DNA of 64,000 bases from a virus: positions 62,001 through 126,000 of IMG/VR virus record IMGVR_UViG_3300032229_000533. The stretch is one strand, 5' to 3'. The notes below the pieces were generated by a model, which saw only the letters and a program-made list of their open reading frames with translations, made no database searches and was not told where the DNA came from. A program made the translations under genes and the position numbers. Every line of letters begins with the position of its first letter. Within the stretch, counting starts at the first letter, position 1. Positions 43,007-51,569 of this stretch are shown one piece after another.

Positions 43007-43210
43007 ATGAGTAAAGAAGAATTTGAAAATATAGTAAAAGAATTAGGTGATTTGAAAAATCTACCTAATACTAAGTTAATTGAAATCATGGATAAACTAA
43101 CCACTGATTTTGATTTAACAAAAAATAACATAATTGGTCTAACTGTTTATTTAGATAGTGTAGAAGAATTATATAATAAAACATTAAAAGAATACCAATC
43201 TAGAGCATAA
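43007..43210 (+). CDS. Unknown small helical protein
   Basis: Protein of 67 residues. I use the ATG at 43007, one base after the preceding stop; a longer frame (42971) would lie inside the previous gene. Mostly helical, with IVKELGDLKNLPNTKLIEIM near the start. It may be a small chaperone or baseplate co-factor. Its stop overlaps the next ATG by one base. Confidence 0.55.
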   Translation: MSKEEFENIVKELGDLKNLPNTKLIEIMDKLTTDFDLTKNNIIGLTVYLDSVEELYNKTLKEYQSRA

Positions 43211-45036
43211 TGAATAATAATACATTACTTTATCAGGGAGTTGTACTTGATAATGAAGACCCGATGATGTTAGGTAGGGTTAGAGCCAGATTTCAAAATC
43301 CGCCATCTGACATGGGTAGTTATGATGATATTATAAAATCAATTAAAAACCCACCTTGGAATGAAGAAAAAGATAAGTGGACCCCAAGAGACCCTTTTGT
43401 TTTTACCCCGCTTATACCATACTTTATTTATCAAGTACCAAAAAACGAGGAATTAATTCAATTAATGTATCTTAACAAAGATTACAAATTCCAAAACCAA
43501 TATTACATACAAAGTAATTTTTCAACACCTACTGCAACAAAATTTGAATACAATCAAGGTAGTAATAAATTTACGGGTATGGGTACCCAGTTTGTCGCGC
43601 CAAAACCATTAAAAAATCAAGATGGTACTTACACTAATTCTGCAATTCATAAAGGTGTATTTCCAGAACCTGGTGATAATGGAGTATTAGGTCGTGGTAG
43701 TGCAGATGTTATTGTAAAAGAAAATGAAGTATTAATTAGGGCAGGTAAATTTAGAGGTACTTCCCTTGAGCCAAACGTTATTCCATCAGGAAATCCTAAA
43801 AGAGGATTTTTACAATTATCAAAATTTAATCTAACAAAAGTTAAACAACCTGATAAAATTGTTACACAACTTAACGAAGAAATTGTTTCAGTAAAACATC
43901 TAATTGAATGGGTTATTACAAATCCTGAAAATACTCAAGAAAAATTTACAGGTACTGTTTATCTTTATAGGTTAAAAAATGATTTATCTACTAACTCAAA
44001 AAATTTAACTGTTGGTAGTGCGGTCAAAGAAAATTTAAAATCATTAGTTGCTTCTGAAACTTTTAGTTTATTATCTAAATTAGAAGTTGTTGCATTTATA
44101 AATAATTTTATACAAACTTGTAATACCTCAAACACAACAAAATCAGGGATTCAATTATTTACCGACACAAATAATAAATTTCCAATTTTTTATAGACCAA
44201 ACAATTTAACATATAATATTTTAAAATCATCGGTACCGCCAGCTCCAATATACAATCAAAATTATTATTCTATTGGGTACAAAACTTTGGCTCCTATTCC
44301 TAGTGTTAATTGTAATGTTACAATACAAGTTATTGATGTTGTAAGTGCTAATGTTGTTGCAACTGGTACCGCAGACGGAAATGAAAATTTATTAGATGAA
44401 CTTTATCAAAGTGTTGTTAGTCAAGTAACAAATAGTTTAATTTCACAAAAAATAGAGAATGTATTGTTACCAACTGTTGATGAGTTAGACGGTACAACAA
44501 TAACTGCACCAACAACAATTAATACCGCAGAATCTACCGCATCATTTAGAAATGTTACGGAGATTTACAATCAAATAAAATTAAAACCAGCATTAAGAAT
44601 TCCTGGATACGGTTTAATTTATGCTCAAGATAAAGTTGGGGTTCCAACAAACTTACAATCAACAACTGTTCCACAATCAAAATCTTTTGCCGACCCAACA
44701 ACATATGGAGCATTGGCTAGTGATTACCTATACTTATTATCACATAACTCATCAATACCTGGTAAAGGTAAAATTAACTTTGATAACACTTTATATGGTA
44801 TTAATCTTGACCAATTTGTAGATGAAATACTTCCAAAAACATCAAGTTTAGTTAGAGGTGAAGAACTTTTAGAGTTAATTAATATGATTGTTAGATTTCT
44901 TACGACACACACCCATGCATACCCTGGACTACCTCCAGTGCCTGTTACACAAGATGGGTCAAACATTGCGGATATGTTAACGGAAATGCAAAATGCATAC
45001 ACAAAAATTCTTAATAGCAATATCCGACTTAATTGA
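43210..45036 (+). CDS. Baseplate hub-like protein with gp5/VgrG-type OB fold
   Basis: Protein of 608 residues. YQGVVLDNEDPMMLGRVRAR (about 8-27) is the OB-fold start found in T4 gp5 and VgrG spikes (V-x-D-x-x-D-P-x-x-x-G-R-V-R-V/A-R). It is followed by an insertion-rich region without an obvious lysozyme motif. The C-terminal part holds IRFLTTHTHAYPGLPPVPV-like sequence, with the HTH-x-Y pattern seen in some spike-like proteins. Length and context favour a central hub or wedge component. Confidence 0.7.
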   Translation: MNNNTLLYQGVVLDNEDPMMLGRVRARFQNPPSDMGSYDDIIKSIKNPPWNEEKDKWTPRDPFVFTPLIPYFIYQVPKNEELIQLMYLNKDYKFQNQYYIQSNFSTPTATKFEYNQGSNKFTGMGTQFVAPKPLKNQDGTYTNSAIHKGVFPEPGDNGVLGRGSADVIVKENEVLIRAGKFRGTSLEPNVIPSGNPKRGFLQLSKFNLTKVKQPDKIVTQLNEEIVSVKHLIEWVITNPENTQEKFTGTVYLYRLKNDLSTNSKNLTVGSAVKENLKSLVASETFSLLSKLEVVAFINNFIQTCNTSNTTKSGIQLFTDTNNKFPIFYRPNNLTYNILKSSVPPAPIYNQNYYSIGYKTLAPIPSVNCNVTIQVIDVVSANVVATGTADGNENLLDELYQSVVSQVTNSLISQKIENVLLPTVDELDGTTITAPTTINTAESTASFRNVTEIYNQIKLKPALRIPGYGLIYAQDKVGVPTNLQSTTVPQSKSFADPTTYGALASDYLYLLSHNSSIPGKGKINFDNTLYGINLDQFVDEILPKTSSLVRGEELLELINMIVRFLTTHTHAYPGLPPVPVTQDGSNIADMLTEMQNAYTKILNSNIRLN

Positions 45037-45043
45037 TATTTAT
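45037..45043 (+). promoter_or_regulatory. TATTTAT motif of 45056
   Basis: GATATTTATAAATAA, 12 bases before the ATG; the motif starts directly after the previous stop. It also contains the reverse-complement sequence, so strand cannot be fixed here. Confidence 0.4.
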
Positions 45044-45055
45044 AAATAAAAAATA

Positions 45056-46576
45056 ATGTCAATTTTAAGGTCATACGTAGATAAGAACAACACAATACAA
45101 TCAAATTCATATGTTAATACGGGTAGAAATCCTATTATTGAATTGAATTTTGGTGCGTCTGATTTTATCGTTCCAAATTATGGTTATAGTAGATTACTGT
45201 TTAACTTAGATTTAAGTCTATTAAGAGAAAATATTGCATCAGGTGTAATATCAACAGGATGTACAACAGGAATGACTCACGTTCTTAGTATGACAAATAC
45301 GTCATCATTTGATAATGAGTTGTTAAACACTTTCATGTCAAATGAAAGAAGAAGAGCAACTTCATTTGATTTAATTTTATTTAGAATACCAAAGACATCA
45401 GGCAGTACAGGAAACCCTCAACCTTGGGATGAAGGTGTTGGATTTGATTATAGTGATTCTAATGTTAACCAAAATAGCCCATACGGTGGTTCTACTCCAA
45501 TAACTTATGTTGATAGTAGAGCATTCTCAACAAGACCGTCAAATTGGTACCAAACAACTACGATTAGTGGTTGGTCTCAATCAGGTGTTTATAACAACAA
45601 AAATGAAGGTTCCGTAAATTTCTCAGGTCTAACTATTGTTGCAAGACAACATTTTGAACTTGGTAATGAGAATATTAATATGGATATGACCAATGAGATA
45701 AATGGTATATTAAACGGTACTATCACAGGTGTTACAGGTTGGGGAATTGCATACTTACCACAAATTGAAAACATTACAGGTTTAACTGACAGTTATAGTG
45801 TGGCGTTCTTTTCAAGACACACTCAAACATTTTATCAACCATTCCTTCAAACAACTTATGATGATTTAATTAAGGACAATAGAAACTTATTCTTGAAGAG
45901 CCAAGAAAATAAACTTTATTTGTATGTTTATCAAAATGGTGATTATAAGAATTTAGATTCAAACCCCGTTGTTAGAATTGAGGACCGAAATGGTGACGCA
46001 GTTACTGGTATGGCAACATTATCTACTTGTTTAAGAACAAGAGGAATATATGAAGTTATAGTACCTAATGGATTTTCAGGTTCTCCAACACCATGTCAAT
46101 ATTATGATATTTGGTCAGGTTTAACAATTAATGGACAAGCTTTACCAAATGTTACCAATCAATTTACATTACAACAATATAGTTCAGGTATTCAAATAGG
46201 TTCAACTTCAAAAGAACCTGAGATATATGGATTTGATTTTTACGGTATATTACAAGATGAAAAAATACTAAATTCAGATATCAGAAAAGTTGGGGTTACA
46301 ATTAAAAAAGCTTACACTGGTCAAGTTTTATTACAAGATATTTCCGCTTTCTATAGAGTTTACGTTAGAGAAGGAACAACTGAAGTATTAGTTCAAGATT
46401 GGACTCCAATCAATAGAACACCAAACGAGTATTACTTTATGTTTGATACGAGAGATAAAATACCTAATCAATATTATGTTGATATTCAAGTGAATACTTC
46501 AGGAGAGAAAGATACTTATAAGAAACAATTAACCTTTAACATAGTAAATAAAAAACAAAATTATCCTACAATATAA
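45056..46576 (+). CDS. Virion structural protein, unknown
   Basis: Protein of 506 residues with beta-rich composition, many aromatic, Ser, Thr and Asn residues and no known catalytic motif. It begins MSILRSYVDKNNTIQSNSYV and includes ELNFGASDFIVPNYGYSRLL, a pattern suggestive of an outer structural domain. The C-terminus contains YRVYVREGTTEVLVQDWTPI. It may be a baseplate wedge or tail protein. It has its own TATTTAT motif and the next ATG overlaps its stop by one base. Confidence 0.6.
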   Translation: MSILRSYVDKNNTIQSNSYVNTGRNPIIELNFGASDFIVPNYGYSRLLFNLDLSLLRENIASGVISTGCTTGMTHVLSMTNTSSFDNELLNTFMSNERRRATSFDLILFRIPKTSGSTGNPQPWDEGVGFDYSDSNVNQNSPYGGSTPITYVDSRAFSTRPSNWYQTTTISGWSQSGVYNNKNEGSVNFSGLTIVARQHFELGNENINMDMTNEINGILNGTITGVTGWGIAYLPQIENITGLTDSYSVAFFSRHTQTFYQPFLQTTYDDLIKDNRNLFLKSQENKLYLYVYQNGDYKNLDSNPVVRIEDRNGDAVTGMATLSTCLRTRGIYEVIVPNGFSGSPTPCQYYDIWSGLTINGQALPNVTNQFTLQQYSSGIQIGSTSKEPEIYGFDFYGILQDEKILNSDIRKVGVTIKKAYTGQVLLQDISAFYRVYVREGTTEVLVQDWTPINRTPNEYYFMFDTRDKIPNQYYVDIQVNTSGEKDTYKKQLTFNIVNKKQNYPTI

Positions 46577-47043
46577 TGAAAACAGTTAAATTAACAGAAT
46601 CAGATATCACAAGATTAGTTAAAAGAGTATTATCTGAGCAAGAAGTTGAACAATCAAATTACATGTTCTTTTCTAATTTAAAACAAATGAAAAGACAAAT
46701 TGAAATGATGTTAGACATGGACCCTAACATGATTGACGATATTATTCAAAATGGTCATGATTGGGCTGATGACCACATCTCAGAAGCAAAAACAAATATG
46801 GACCAAGTATTTGATTTCTTAAAAAATGAAATGGATAAGGAATCAGAATATGTGGATTATGAAGAAATGACTGAAGGTAGAAAAAAAACAGGTACAAAAC
46901 TTTGTGCTAGAGGTAAGGCAGCGGCAAAAGCTAAATTTGACGTGTATCCCTCAGCTTATGCAAATGGGTTCGCCGTTCAAGTATGTAAAGGTAGGATGCC
47001 AGGTTTAGACGGTAAAAAACATTGCTCAGGAGCGTACTGTTAA
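46576..47043 (+). CDS. Possible prohead-packaged protein with LSE cleavage site
   Basis: Protein of 155 residues. The N-terminus MKTVKLTESDITRLVKRVLS ends just before EQ, giving an LSE-Q motif. T4 internal head proteins carry a short N-terminal capsid-targeting helix that begins MKT and is cleaved by the prohead protease after (L/I)xE, so this may be such a peptide. The middle is acidic and helical (about 45-110); the C-terminus is basic and Cys-containing, with LCARGKAAAKAKFDVYPSAY and CSGAYC. The function of the C-terminal part is unknown. Confidence 0.55.
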   Translation: MKTVKLTESDITRLVKRVLSEQEVEQSNYMFFSNLKQMKRQIEMMLDMDPNMIDDIIQNGHDWADDHISEAKTNMDQVFDFLKNEMDKESEYVDYEEMTEGRKKTGTKLCARGKAAAKAKFDVYPSAYANGFAVQVCKGRMPGLDGKKHCSGAYC

Positions 47044-47058
47044 TTTTTTTAAATACGT

Positions 47059-47089
47059 TTTTCTTATTCAAATTTTTTGATTATCTTTG
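47059..47089 (+). promoter_or_regulatory. Bacteroidota-like promoter of 47114
   Basis: TATCTTTG (47082-47089) fits the TAnnTTTG -7 element, with a weak TTTT at 47059-47062 as -33 box (19-base spacer). The transcript would start near 47096, about 18 bases before the ATG. One of two host-type promoters recognised in the window. Confidence 0.5.
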
Positions 47090-47113
47090 TTGTGTTATAT
47101 TAATCCAACAAAA

Positions 47114-47515
47114 ATGAATTCACATCTACACAAACTAAGACGACTAATCCAAAAATGGTATATCTCATTAGTAAGAATGACAACTCCTCATATTGAGAAA
47201 TCTGAATACGAAAGAGACTGTATTGCAATTTGTAAAAAACTAATTTCAAAAGAAGACACGGTACTTTTACTCACCCCAATTTCCCACAAACGTTATATTA
47301 GAAATGAAGAATTACAAATCTTTGTGATTCTTGAAGGTCATACTGTTAAAGTTATTAACCACGTATATTCTTACACTGTATTTTTAGAACAAAAAGAGTG
47401 GGATAACGTTATTCATTACTTTGATAATGAAGTAGAAAAACGTAGAGAAGAATTTGAAAAAGAAATCACTTCAAATATTAAGCATTCACTACAAAACATT
47501 TTACAGAATATCTAA
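47114..47515 (+). CDS. Unknown small protein, possibly early
   Basis: Protein of 133 residues. I chose the ATG at 47114; an upstream TTG at 47087 lies inside the promoter and is unlikely. No domain recognised. Starts MNSHLHKLRRLIQKWYISLV, basic and helical; the centre looks alpha/beta with EDTVLLLTPISHKRYI; the C-terminus is a charged helix. It is preceded by a host-like promoter, so it is perhaps expressed early and acts on the host. Its stop overlaps the next ATG by one base. Confidence 0.55.
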   Translation: MNSHLHKLRRLIQKWYISLVRMTTPHIEKSEYERDCIAICKKLISKEDTVLLLTPISHKRYIRNEELQIFVILEGHTVKVINHVYSYTVFLEQKEWDNVIHYFDNEVEKRREEFEKEITSNIKHSLQNILQNI

Positions 47516-47850
47516 TGAAGAAAAATAATTCATTTAAGACGACATTCTACTTGGGGTTAACTATATTACTAATTATTGGGTCAGTAGTATCCTTAATTGT
47601 AGTTAACGTATTTAATGTTTTAACCACTAAATTTGCTAAGGATAAAGATAAAGTTGAAATTTATATTGATAATGTTACACCTGAAAAAGAAATTATTCAC
47701 GATACAGTATATATTGACAAACCTACTGTTAAAATTAATAACACTCTTAAGGATGTTACCACTGTAACTCCAAAAAGTTTACCTGTAACACAAAGTGAAA
47801 AGGATACCGATAATGTAACTAAATCAATAATTACGGATACGATTAAATAG
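47515..47850 (+). CDS. Single-pass membrane protein
   Basis: Protein of 111 residues. One clear hydrophobic segment (about residues 12-33: LGLTILLIIGSVVSLIVVNV) after a basic N-terminus, followed by a polar Thr/Asp/Lys tail likely on the outer side of the membrane (N-in, C-out by the positive-inside rule). It could be a holin-like, spanin-like or superinfection-type protein, but there is no second helix, lysozyme or spanin partner to decide. Its last 8 bases overlap the convergent 47843-48535 gene. Confidence 0.6.
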   Translation: MKKNNSFKTTFYLGLTILLIIGSVVSLIVVNVFNVLTTKFAKDKDKVEIYIDNVTPEKEIIHDTVYIDKPTVKINNTLKDVTTVTPKSLPVTQSEKDTDNVTKSIITDTIK

Positions 47851-48535
47851 AATTTTTGTATTCGTTAAGTATTGTTGTAATTGTATCTCTTAACGATTCA
47901 TTTTTAGGTTTGTATGATACCATAGTTGGCTTGTTACCTTTACCAACTTTAGGGTCTTTTTTCTCTTCTCTTCTTTTTTGAGAACATGCTGATTTTTTTT
48001 GAGCATCTGTCATTTTGGATGCAACACCTGCGGCTCTACATTTAGGATAACCTTTAGAATCTGCTTCAGGTCTACCACACGGTGGATGACCACCACCTTC
48101 TTTTTTTCTACATATATTAACCCAAGGACCTTTTGGTTGTTTTGAACCTTTTGGTTTTTTCTTTGTTCCAAACCAAACTGCCAAATCTTCTTTTAATGGA
48201 CCTACAGCTTGTTGTATAATTTTTTCGGGGTCTTCAACATCACCAAGAACACTACCTTCATCATCATTTTGCCCTGTATAAAAACTTTTCAAATAAGCAT
48301 CTACCTGAGATATTCTATCAGTTCTTCTTTCAATACGGGCTCTTTCTTCAGGAGTTTCTTTAAAATCACCGTCAGCTTCTTCATAGGCTAACTCAGCGTT
48401 ATCATAATTATAAACATCAATAGTGAAAGGGGCAACTTGTTTGTCAGTCCAAGGTTGTGGTGAAAGCACAATTGGAACTTTGAAATGTCCTGCATTTCCT
48501 GAACCAGTTGCTTCACTTATTCTATTTTTTTTCAT
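47843..48535 (-). CDS. Cys-rich protein with PCGR...YPKCR domain
   Basis: Protein of 230 residues. The N-terminus (about 1-110) is acidic and alpha/beta-like. The C-terminal half carries a short Cys-containing domain: GPWVNICRKKEGGGHPPCGR, then YPKCRAAGVASKMTDAQKK and CSQKRREEK, with Cys and basic residues as in small phage proteins of unknown function. It may bind metal or nucleic acid, or be packaged with the head. The last 20 residues (SLRDTITTILNEYKN) form a helix. A TATTTAT motif lies 11 bases upstream. Confidence 0.6.
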   Translation of the reverse strand: MKKNRISEATGSGNAGHFKVPIVLSPQPWTDKQVAPFTIDVYNYDNAELAYEEADGDFKETPEERARIERRTDRISQVDAYLKSFYTGQNDDEGSVLGDVEDPEKIIQQAVGPLKEDLAVWFGTKKKPKGSKQPKGPWVNICRKKEGGGHPPCGRPEADSKGYPKCRAAGVASKMTDAQKKSACSQKRREEKKDPKVGKGNKPTMVSYKPKNESLRDTITTILNEYKNSI

Positions 48536-48545
48536 ATACTTATAC

Positions 48546-48553
48546 TATAAATA
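48546..48553. promoter_or_regulatory. TATAAATA / TATTTATA between divergent genes
   Basis: TATAAATA on the plus strand (15 bases before 48569) is TATTTATA on the minus strand (11 bases before 48535). As the sequence serves both directions, orientation cannot be judged here; elsewhere the sense-strand TATTTAT form dominates. Confidence 0.4.
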
Positions 48554-48568
48554 TACGGATAATACATT

Positions 48569-48775
48569 ATGGAACAACAAAAACAACCAATATTATTTCT
48601 ATTTGAAGATGTTGCAATATACAAACCTGAAGACATTGATAATTTGATAGATTCCCTAACTGAAGAACAAGCAAAATTTATGTTGATAAGGGCGGTTCAA
48701 ATGGCTTATAAGAATGGATTATATTCTTTAACTGAATCAGAACTTGTTTCAAAATCGCTTAGAATTTTAAAATAA
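48569..48775 (+). CDS. Unknown small protein
   Basis: Protein of 68 residues. Amphipathic and helical (EDIDNLIDSLTEEQAKFMLI), with no known motif. A lone plus-strand gene between two minus-strand genes, ending in a strong terminator. It could be a small regulator, but no function can be named. Confidence 0.55.
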   Translation: MEQQKQPILFLFEDVAIYKPEDIDNLIDSLTEEQAKFMLIRAVQMAYKNGLYSLTESELVSKSLRILK

Positions 48776-48803
48776 AAAAAGGAGTCTCACGGGACTCCTT
48801 TTT
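48776..48803. terminator. Bidirectional terminator between convergent genes
   Basis: AAAAAGGAGTC, loop TCACGG, GACTCCTTTTT form a perfect 11-bp stem with A/T tracts on both sides, serving the 48569 gene on the plus strand and the 48806 gene on the minus strand. Confidence 0.9.
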
Positions 48804-48805
48804 AT

Positions 48806-49528
48806 TTATAACTTATTTCCGCAAGACGGACAAAATTTATATTTTGATTTTGTCTTGGTACCACACTCAGTACAATAATGTTTAATGTCATCTGTAGTTT
48901 TATTTTTAATACCTAATGGTAATATCTTGAAAATAATTTGACGAGATGCATTATATTCAAAATTTTGATACGAATTAATAAATTGTTGTTTTGATTTACC
49001 ACCTTTTTCAACCCTACCTGTTTCAATAGTATTACTAACGGATGAAGTGTTAGAATAATATGACATTGGAGCAGAATTTGATGTTGTAAATGTCATATCA
49101 CCATAGTACGGTGAACCTGTATGGATTGTGGTATTTACGTTACCTCCTAATGTTAAACCATAATTTGGTTGATAAGTTTGTTCGTTATAGAACTCAATTC
49201 TAACATCCCCGTTTAAATCAATTGCCGTCCTGTTTGCCGACGTATCTTTTACTTCGTAGGTACTGAACTCAAACTTGTTGTTAGTGTCAAGGAAACGTTC
49301 TAAAAACACTCTCTGACCTGGTTTAATAACAACACCACCTGTTGAGATGTATTCACCATTCAATTTAATTTTACAGAGAACAGATTTTTGTGTTGGGTTA
49401 TGAATTTCAAATTCAAAATTATCCTTATCTCCAAGGAAAACGGTGTTACCGTTGTAGACTTTAAGACGCGACTTTTTCTTTGTGATGTGAGCAGTCGGTT
49501 TACCCACGTTTGTTGTTGTGTAATACAT
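48806..49528 (-). CDS. Putative virion protein with C-terminal zinc ribbon
   Basis: Protein of 240 residues. Residues about 1-205 are beta-rich (for example FEFEIHNPTQKSVLCKIKLN and then NGEYIS), suggestive of an Ig-like or decoration domain; a Ser/Thr/Asn-rich middle follows. At the C-terminus C219-xx-C222 and C233-xx-C236 form a short zinc ribbon (CTECG and CPSCG). It follows the capsid gene (separated by a terminator) and may be a head-decoration or assembly protein, an inference. A TATTTAT motif lies 105 bases upstream, leaving a long leader. Confidence 0.7.
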   Translation of the reverse strand: MYYTTTNVGKPTAHITKKKSRLKVYNGNTVFLGDKDNFEFEIHNPTQKSVLCKIKLNGEYISTGGVVIKPGQRVFLERFLDTNNKFEFSTYEVKDTSANRTAIDLNGDVRIEFYNEQTYQPNYGLTLGGNVNTTIHTGSPYYGDMTFTTSNSAPMSYYSNTSSVSNTIETGRVEKGGKSKQQFINSYQNFEYNASRQIIFKILPLGIKNKTTDDIKHYCTECGTKTKSKYKFCPSCGNKL

Positions 49529-49640
49529 TTTCTTTAATTTTATAATAGTTAATGACTATGTTACCAATACCTTCGTGTCCGTGAATACTCAACAGCTTGT
49601 TAGGGCTGGGGACTGATAAACTAAAATCTAAAAATAAATA
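49529..49640 (-). promoter_or_regulatory. Long leader with GC-richer structured island
   Basis: A TATTTAT motif (49634-49640, sense minus) would start a leader of about 100 bases before the 49528 ATG. The stretch 49553-49620 is clearly richer in G+C than its surroundings and can fold: GTCC...GGAC encloses CAGC...GCTG. No tRNA T-loop consensus (GTTCRA), ribosome binding site or open frame is seen. It may be a structured 5' UTR or a small RNA. Confidence 0.4.
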
Positions 49641-49668
49641 TAATCAATTTGAGATTTTGGTAAACAAA

Positions 49669-49698
49669 AAAAGGGAGACAATTTCTTGTCTCCCTTTT
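49669..49698 (-). terminator. Terminator after the major capsid gene
   Basis: AAAAGGGAGACAA, loop TTTC, TTGTCTCCCTTTT: a perfect 13-bp stem followed on the minus strand by a T run. It ends the capsid transcript and separates it from the zinc-ribbon gene. Confidence 0.92.
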
Positions 49699-49719
49699 GG
49701 TATCTAAATAAGATATTGA

Positions 49720-51525
49720 TTATCTCAATTCTCTTAAGTCGAATGTTCTAACACCATCAACTGTGATACGTCCGTAGAATCTGTTATTCACCATTTTCTT
49801 AGCGTATCTAGTCATGATACCTTTGATTGGTGTAAAGTTGAACGGATTGTACATAGTTGGAGTTAATTGTAGAGGTACGTACGGTGCGTAGATGTAACCT
49901 GTGTCTAACAATGATGTTCCTTTGTGTCCCATTAACACTTGGTTAGGTGGGAAGTAAGGGTCACGGTAAACTTGGTAACGACCTGCTAATGTACCAACTC
50001 TTTCAATACCCATGTTGTATTGGTCTTGCTCAGGAGCTGCATTTGATACGTGGAAATATTCCAAGTCATCAAAGATTGCACTGATTTCAGAAGAAACAAC
50101 AATCCAGTTTGCTCCACCTCTTAATGTAGATTTGTGGATTTGTGCTGAAATTTGGTTGATTGCTGTGATTAAAGTTTGGTTCCAATCTTTTTGAGTGTAA
50201 GGAACTGCACTTGAACCAAGACGTTTCCAACCATTGTAGTCCCATCTTAAGTTCCAAGCTGCACCTTTACGTAAATCTCTTAAGATTTCACGGTCGATTT
50301 CAGCCGCAACTTGTTCAGATAATAAAGCTGTTAATTCAGCTTCAGCATCAATGTTGTGGAACGCTGCAACGTCTTGAGCCATTTCTGGAGACCATTGAGC
50401 TCTTAATTTTCTTTCAGTTACAGAAACTGTTACTGACATAAGGTCAAACGATACCTCACCGATTCTATCTTCAAACTCTAAGTTTTTGTAGATTCTGTAA
50501 GTTCCCGTAAATGCTGCGTTACTTGCAGTTGTTGAAGAGAATGTTGAACCTGTGTAACCGTCCATAGAACCACCACAAGTGATACATACTGGAACTTGTA
50601 AGTCAACTTCTAAGTAGATTTTACCTTCAGCGTCACATAAGTTGTCATATTGACCACCATCAGTTTTACTGTTAGGGAATACTAACGTAGCGTTGTTGTT
50701 ACCGTATTGTACAATACCTTTACCGTATCTTTGAGTTACAACTCTGAATAAGTAAGGATTACTTGCGTTTGCCGCAGTTGTTGGGTTACCAGCAACTCCG
50801 TAGATAGTTAAATCAGATAAGAAAGCTTCGTTATCCATTGGTTGACCATCAGGACCGATTAATTTACCAGCTCCATCAGATGCAAAACCTGACATAACAA
50901 CTAATACTTTTCTGTAATCAGAAGTAGTATAAGCTGAAGGTACTAAATTGTCATCTAACCAAGCAACAGTAACAACTGGTGCAGTGATTGCTGAATATTG
51001 TCCTTTAGAATAGTCAAATAAACCTGGTGGGTCTAATGCTGGTTCGTTACCTTCGTAGAATCTATCGTAAAGGTCTTTAGTGTTGTTGTAATCGTAACCA
51101 CTGTTTGGAGTTTGGTCCGAAGCTGCGTTTGGTGAACCATACGGTGCATAGTGAATACCTGTATTCGCTAAGTTAGTTGGGTCAGTGTACGCTTGGATGT
51201 TAGGTACAAAGTAGAATAATTTACCAATAGGTAAGTTCATAGCTTGTACTGATACGATGTCATTCGCTAATAATTTAGAGAATACACGTCTAACAATTGG
51301 GAAAACTACTGTTTCAAATGCACCTGTATCAGATGTAGATGATGCTTCATTGATTAAGAATGATGCTTGGTTTTCGTATAATTGTGCTACGTTTTCTCTC
51401 ATGTGACCTTTAAGACCTTCTAAAAAGCCTAATTTGTCCCATTTGTTGATTGTGTCTTCTTTGATAACTTTAAGGTGTTTTAAACCGATATTACCAACAA
51501 GACCTGATTCTAATAATGCTCCCAT
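49720..51525 (-). CDS. 23: Major capsid protein, T4 gp23-like
   Basis: Protein of 601 residues forming the capsid hexamers. VAQLYENQASFLINE followed by ASSTSDTGAF gives a (I/L)xE cleavage site after Glu60 like that cut in T4 gp23 by the prohead protease. ETVVFPIVRRVFSKLLANDI and VQAMNLPIGKLFYF (about 71-110) and EVSFDLMSVTVSVTERKLRA with EAELTALLSEQVAAEIDREI (about 360-400) are typical gp23 segments. Insertions around 120-340 make it longer than T4 gp23 (521 aa). It shares a transcript with the scaffold upstream (44-base gap without terminator). Confidence 0.94.
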   Translation of the reverse strand: MGALLESGLVGNIGLKHLKVIKEDTINKWDKLGFLEGLKGHMRENVAQLYENQASFLINEASSTSDTGAFETVVFPIVRRVFSKLLANDIVSVQAMNLPIGKLFYFVPNIQAYTDPTNLANTGIHYAPYGSPNAASDQTPNSGYDYNNTKDLYDRFYEGNEPALDPPGLFDYSKGQYSAITAPVVTVAWLDDNLVPSAYTTSDYRKVLVVMSGFASDGAGKLIGPDGQPMDNEAFLSDLTIYGVAGNPTTAANASNPYLFRVVTQRYGKGIVQYGNNNATLVFPNSKTDGGQYDNLCDAEGKIYLEVDLQVPVCITCGGSMDGYTGSTFSSTTASNAAFTGTYRIYKNLEFEDRIGEVSFDLMSVTVSVTERKLRAQWSPEMAQDVAAFHNIDAEAELTALLSEQVAAEIDREILRDLRKGAAWNLRWDYNGWKRLGSSAVPYTQKDWNQTLITAINQISAQIHKSTLRGGANWIVVSSEISAIFDDLEYFHVSNAAPEQDQYNMGIERVGTLAGRYQVYRDPYFPPNQVLMGHKGTSLLDTGYIYAPYVPLQLTPTMYNPFNFTPIKGIMTRYAKKMVNNRFYGRITVDGVRTFDLRELR

Positions 51526-51569
51526 TTTAGTATTTGTTTTTGTTTTTAGTTTATTTTAATTTTATTTTT

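Noticed and set aside
47087-47113. TTG start at 47087 for the 47114 gene
   Set aside because: It lies inside the TAnnTTTG promoter box; the ATG at 47114 is a better start.
48546-48553. Canonical T4 late promoter TATAAATA for the 48569 gene
   Set aside because: The same bases read TATTTATA for the divergent gene, and nearly all other sites show the TATTTAT orientation.
48423-48647. Plus-strand frame overlapping the start of the 47843-48535 gene
   Set aside because: Antisense to the real gene for most of its length; the 48569 gene in another frame is the better candidate.
49529-49640. tRNA or hammerhead ribozyme in the GC-richer island
   Set aside because: No GTTCRA T-loop, no acceptor stem of seven pairs, and no CUGANGA/GAAA core on either strand.
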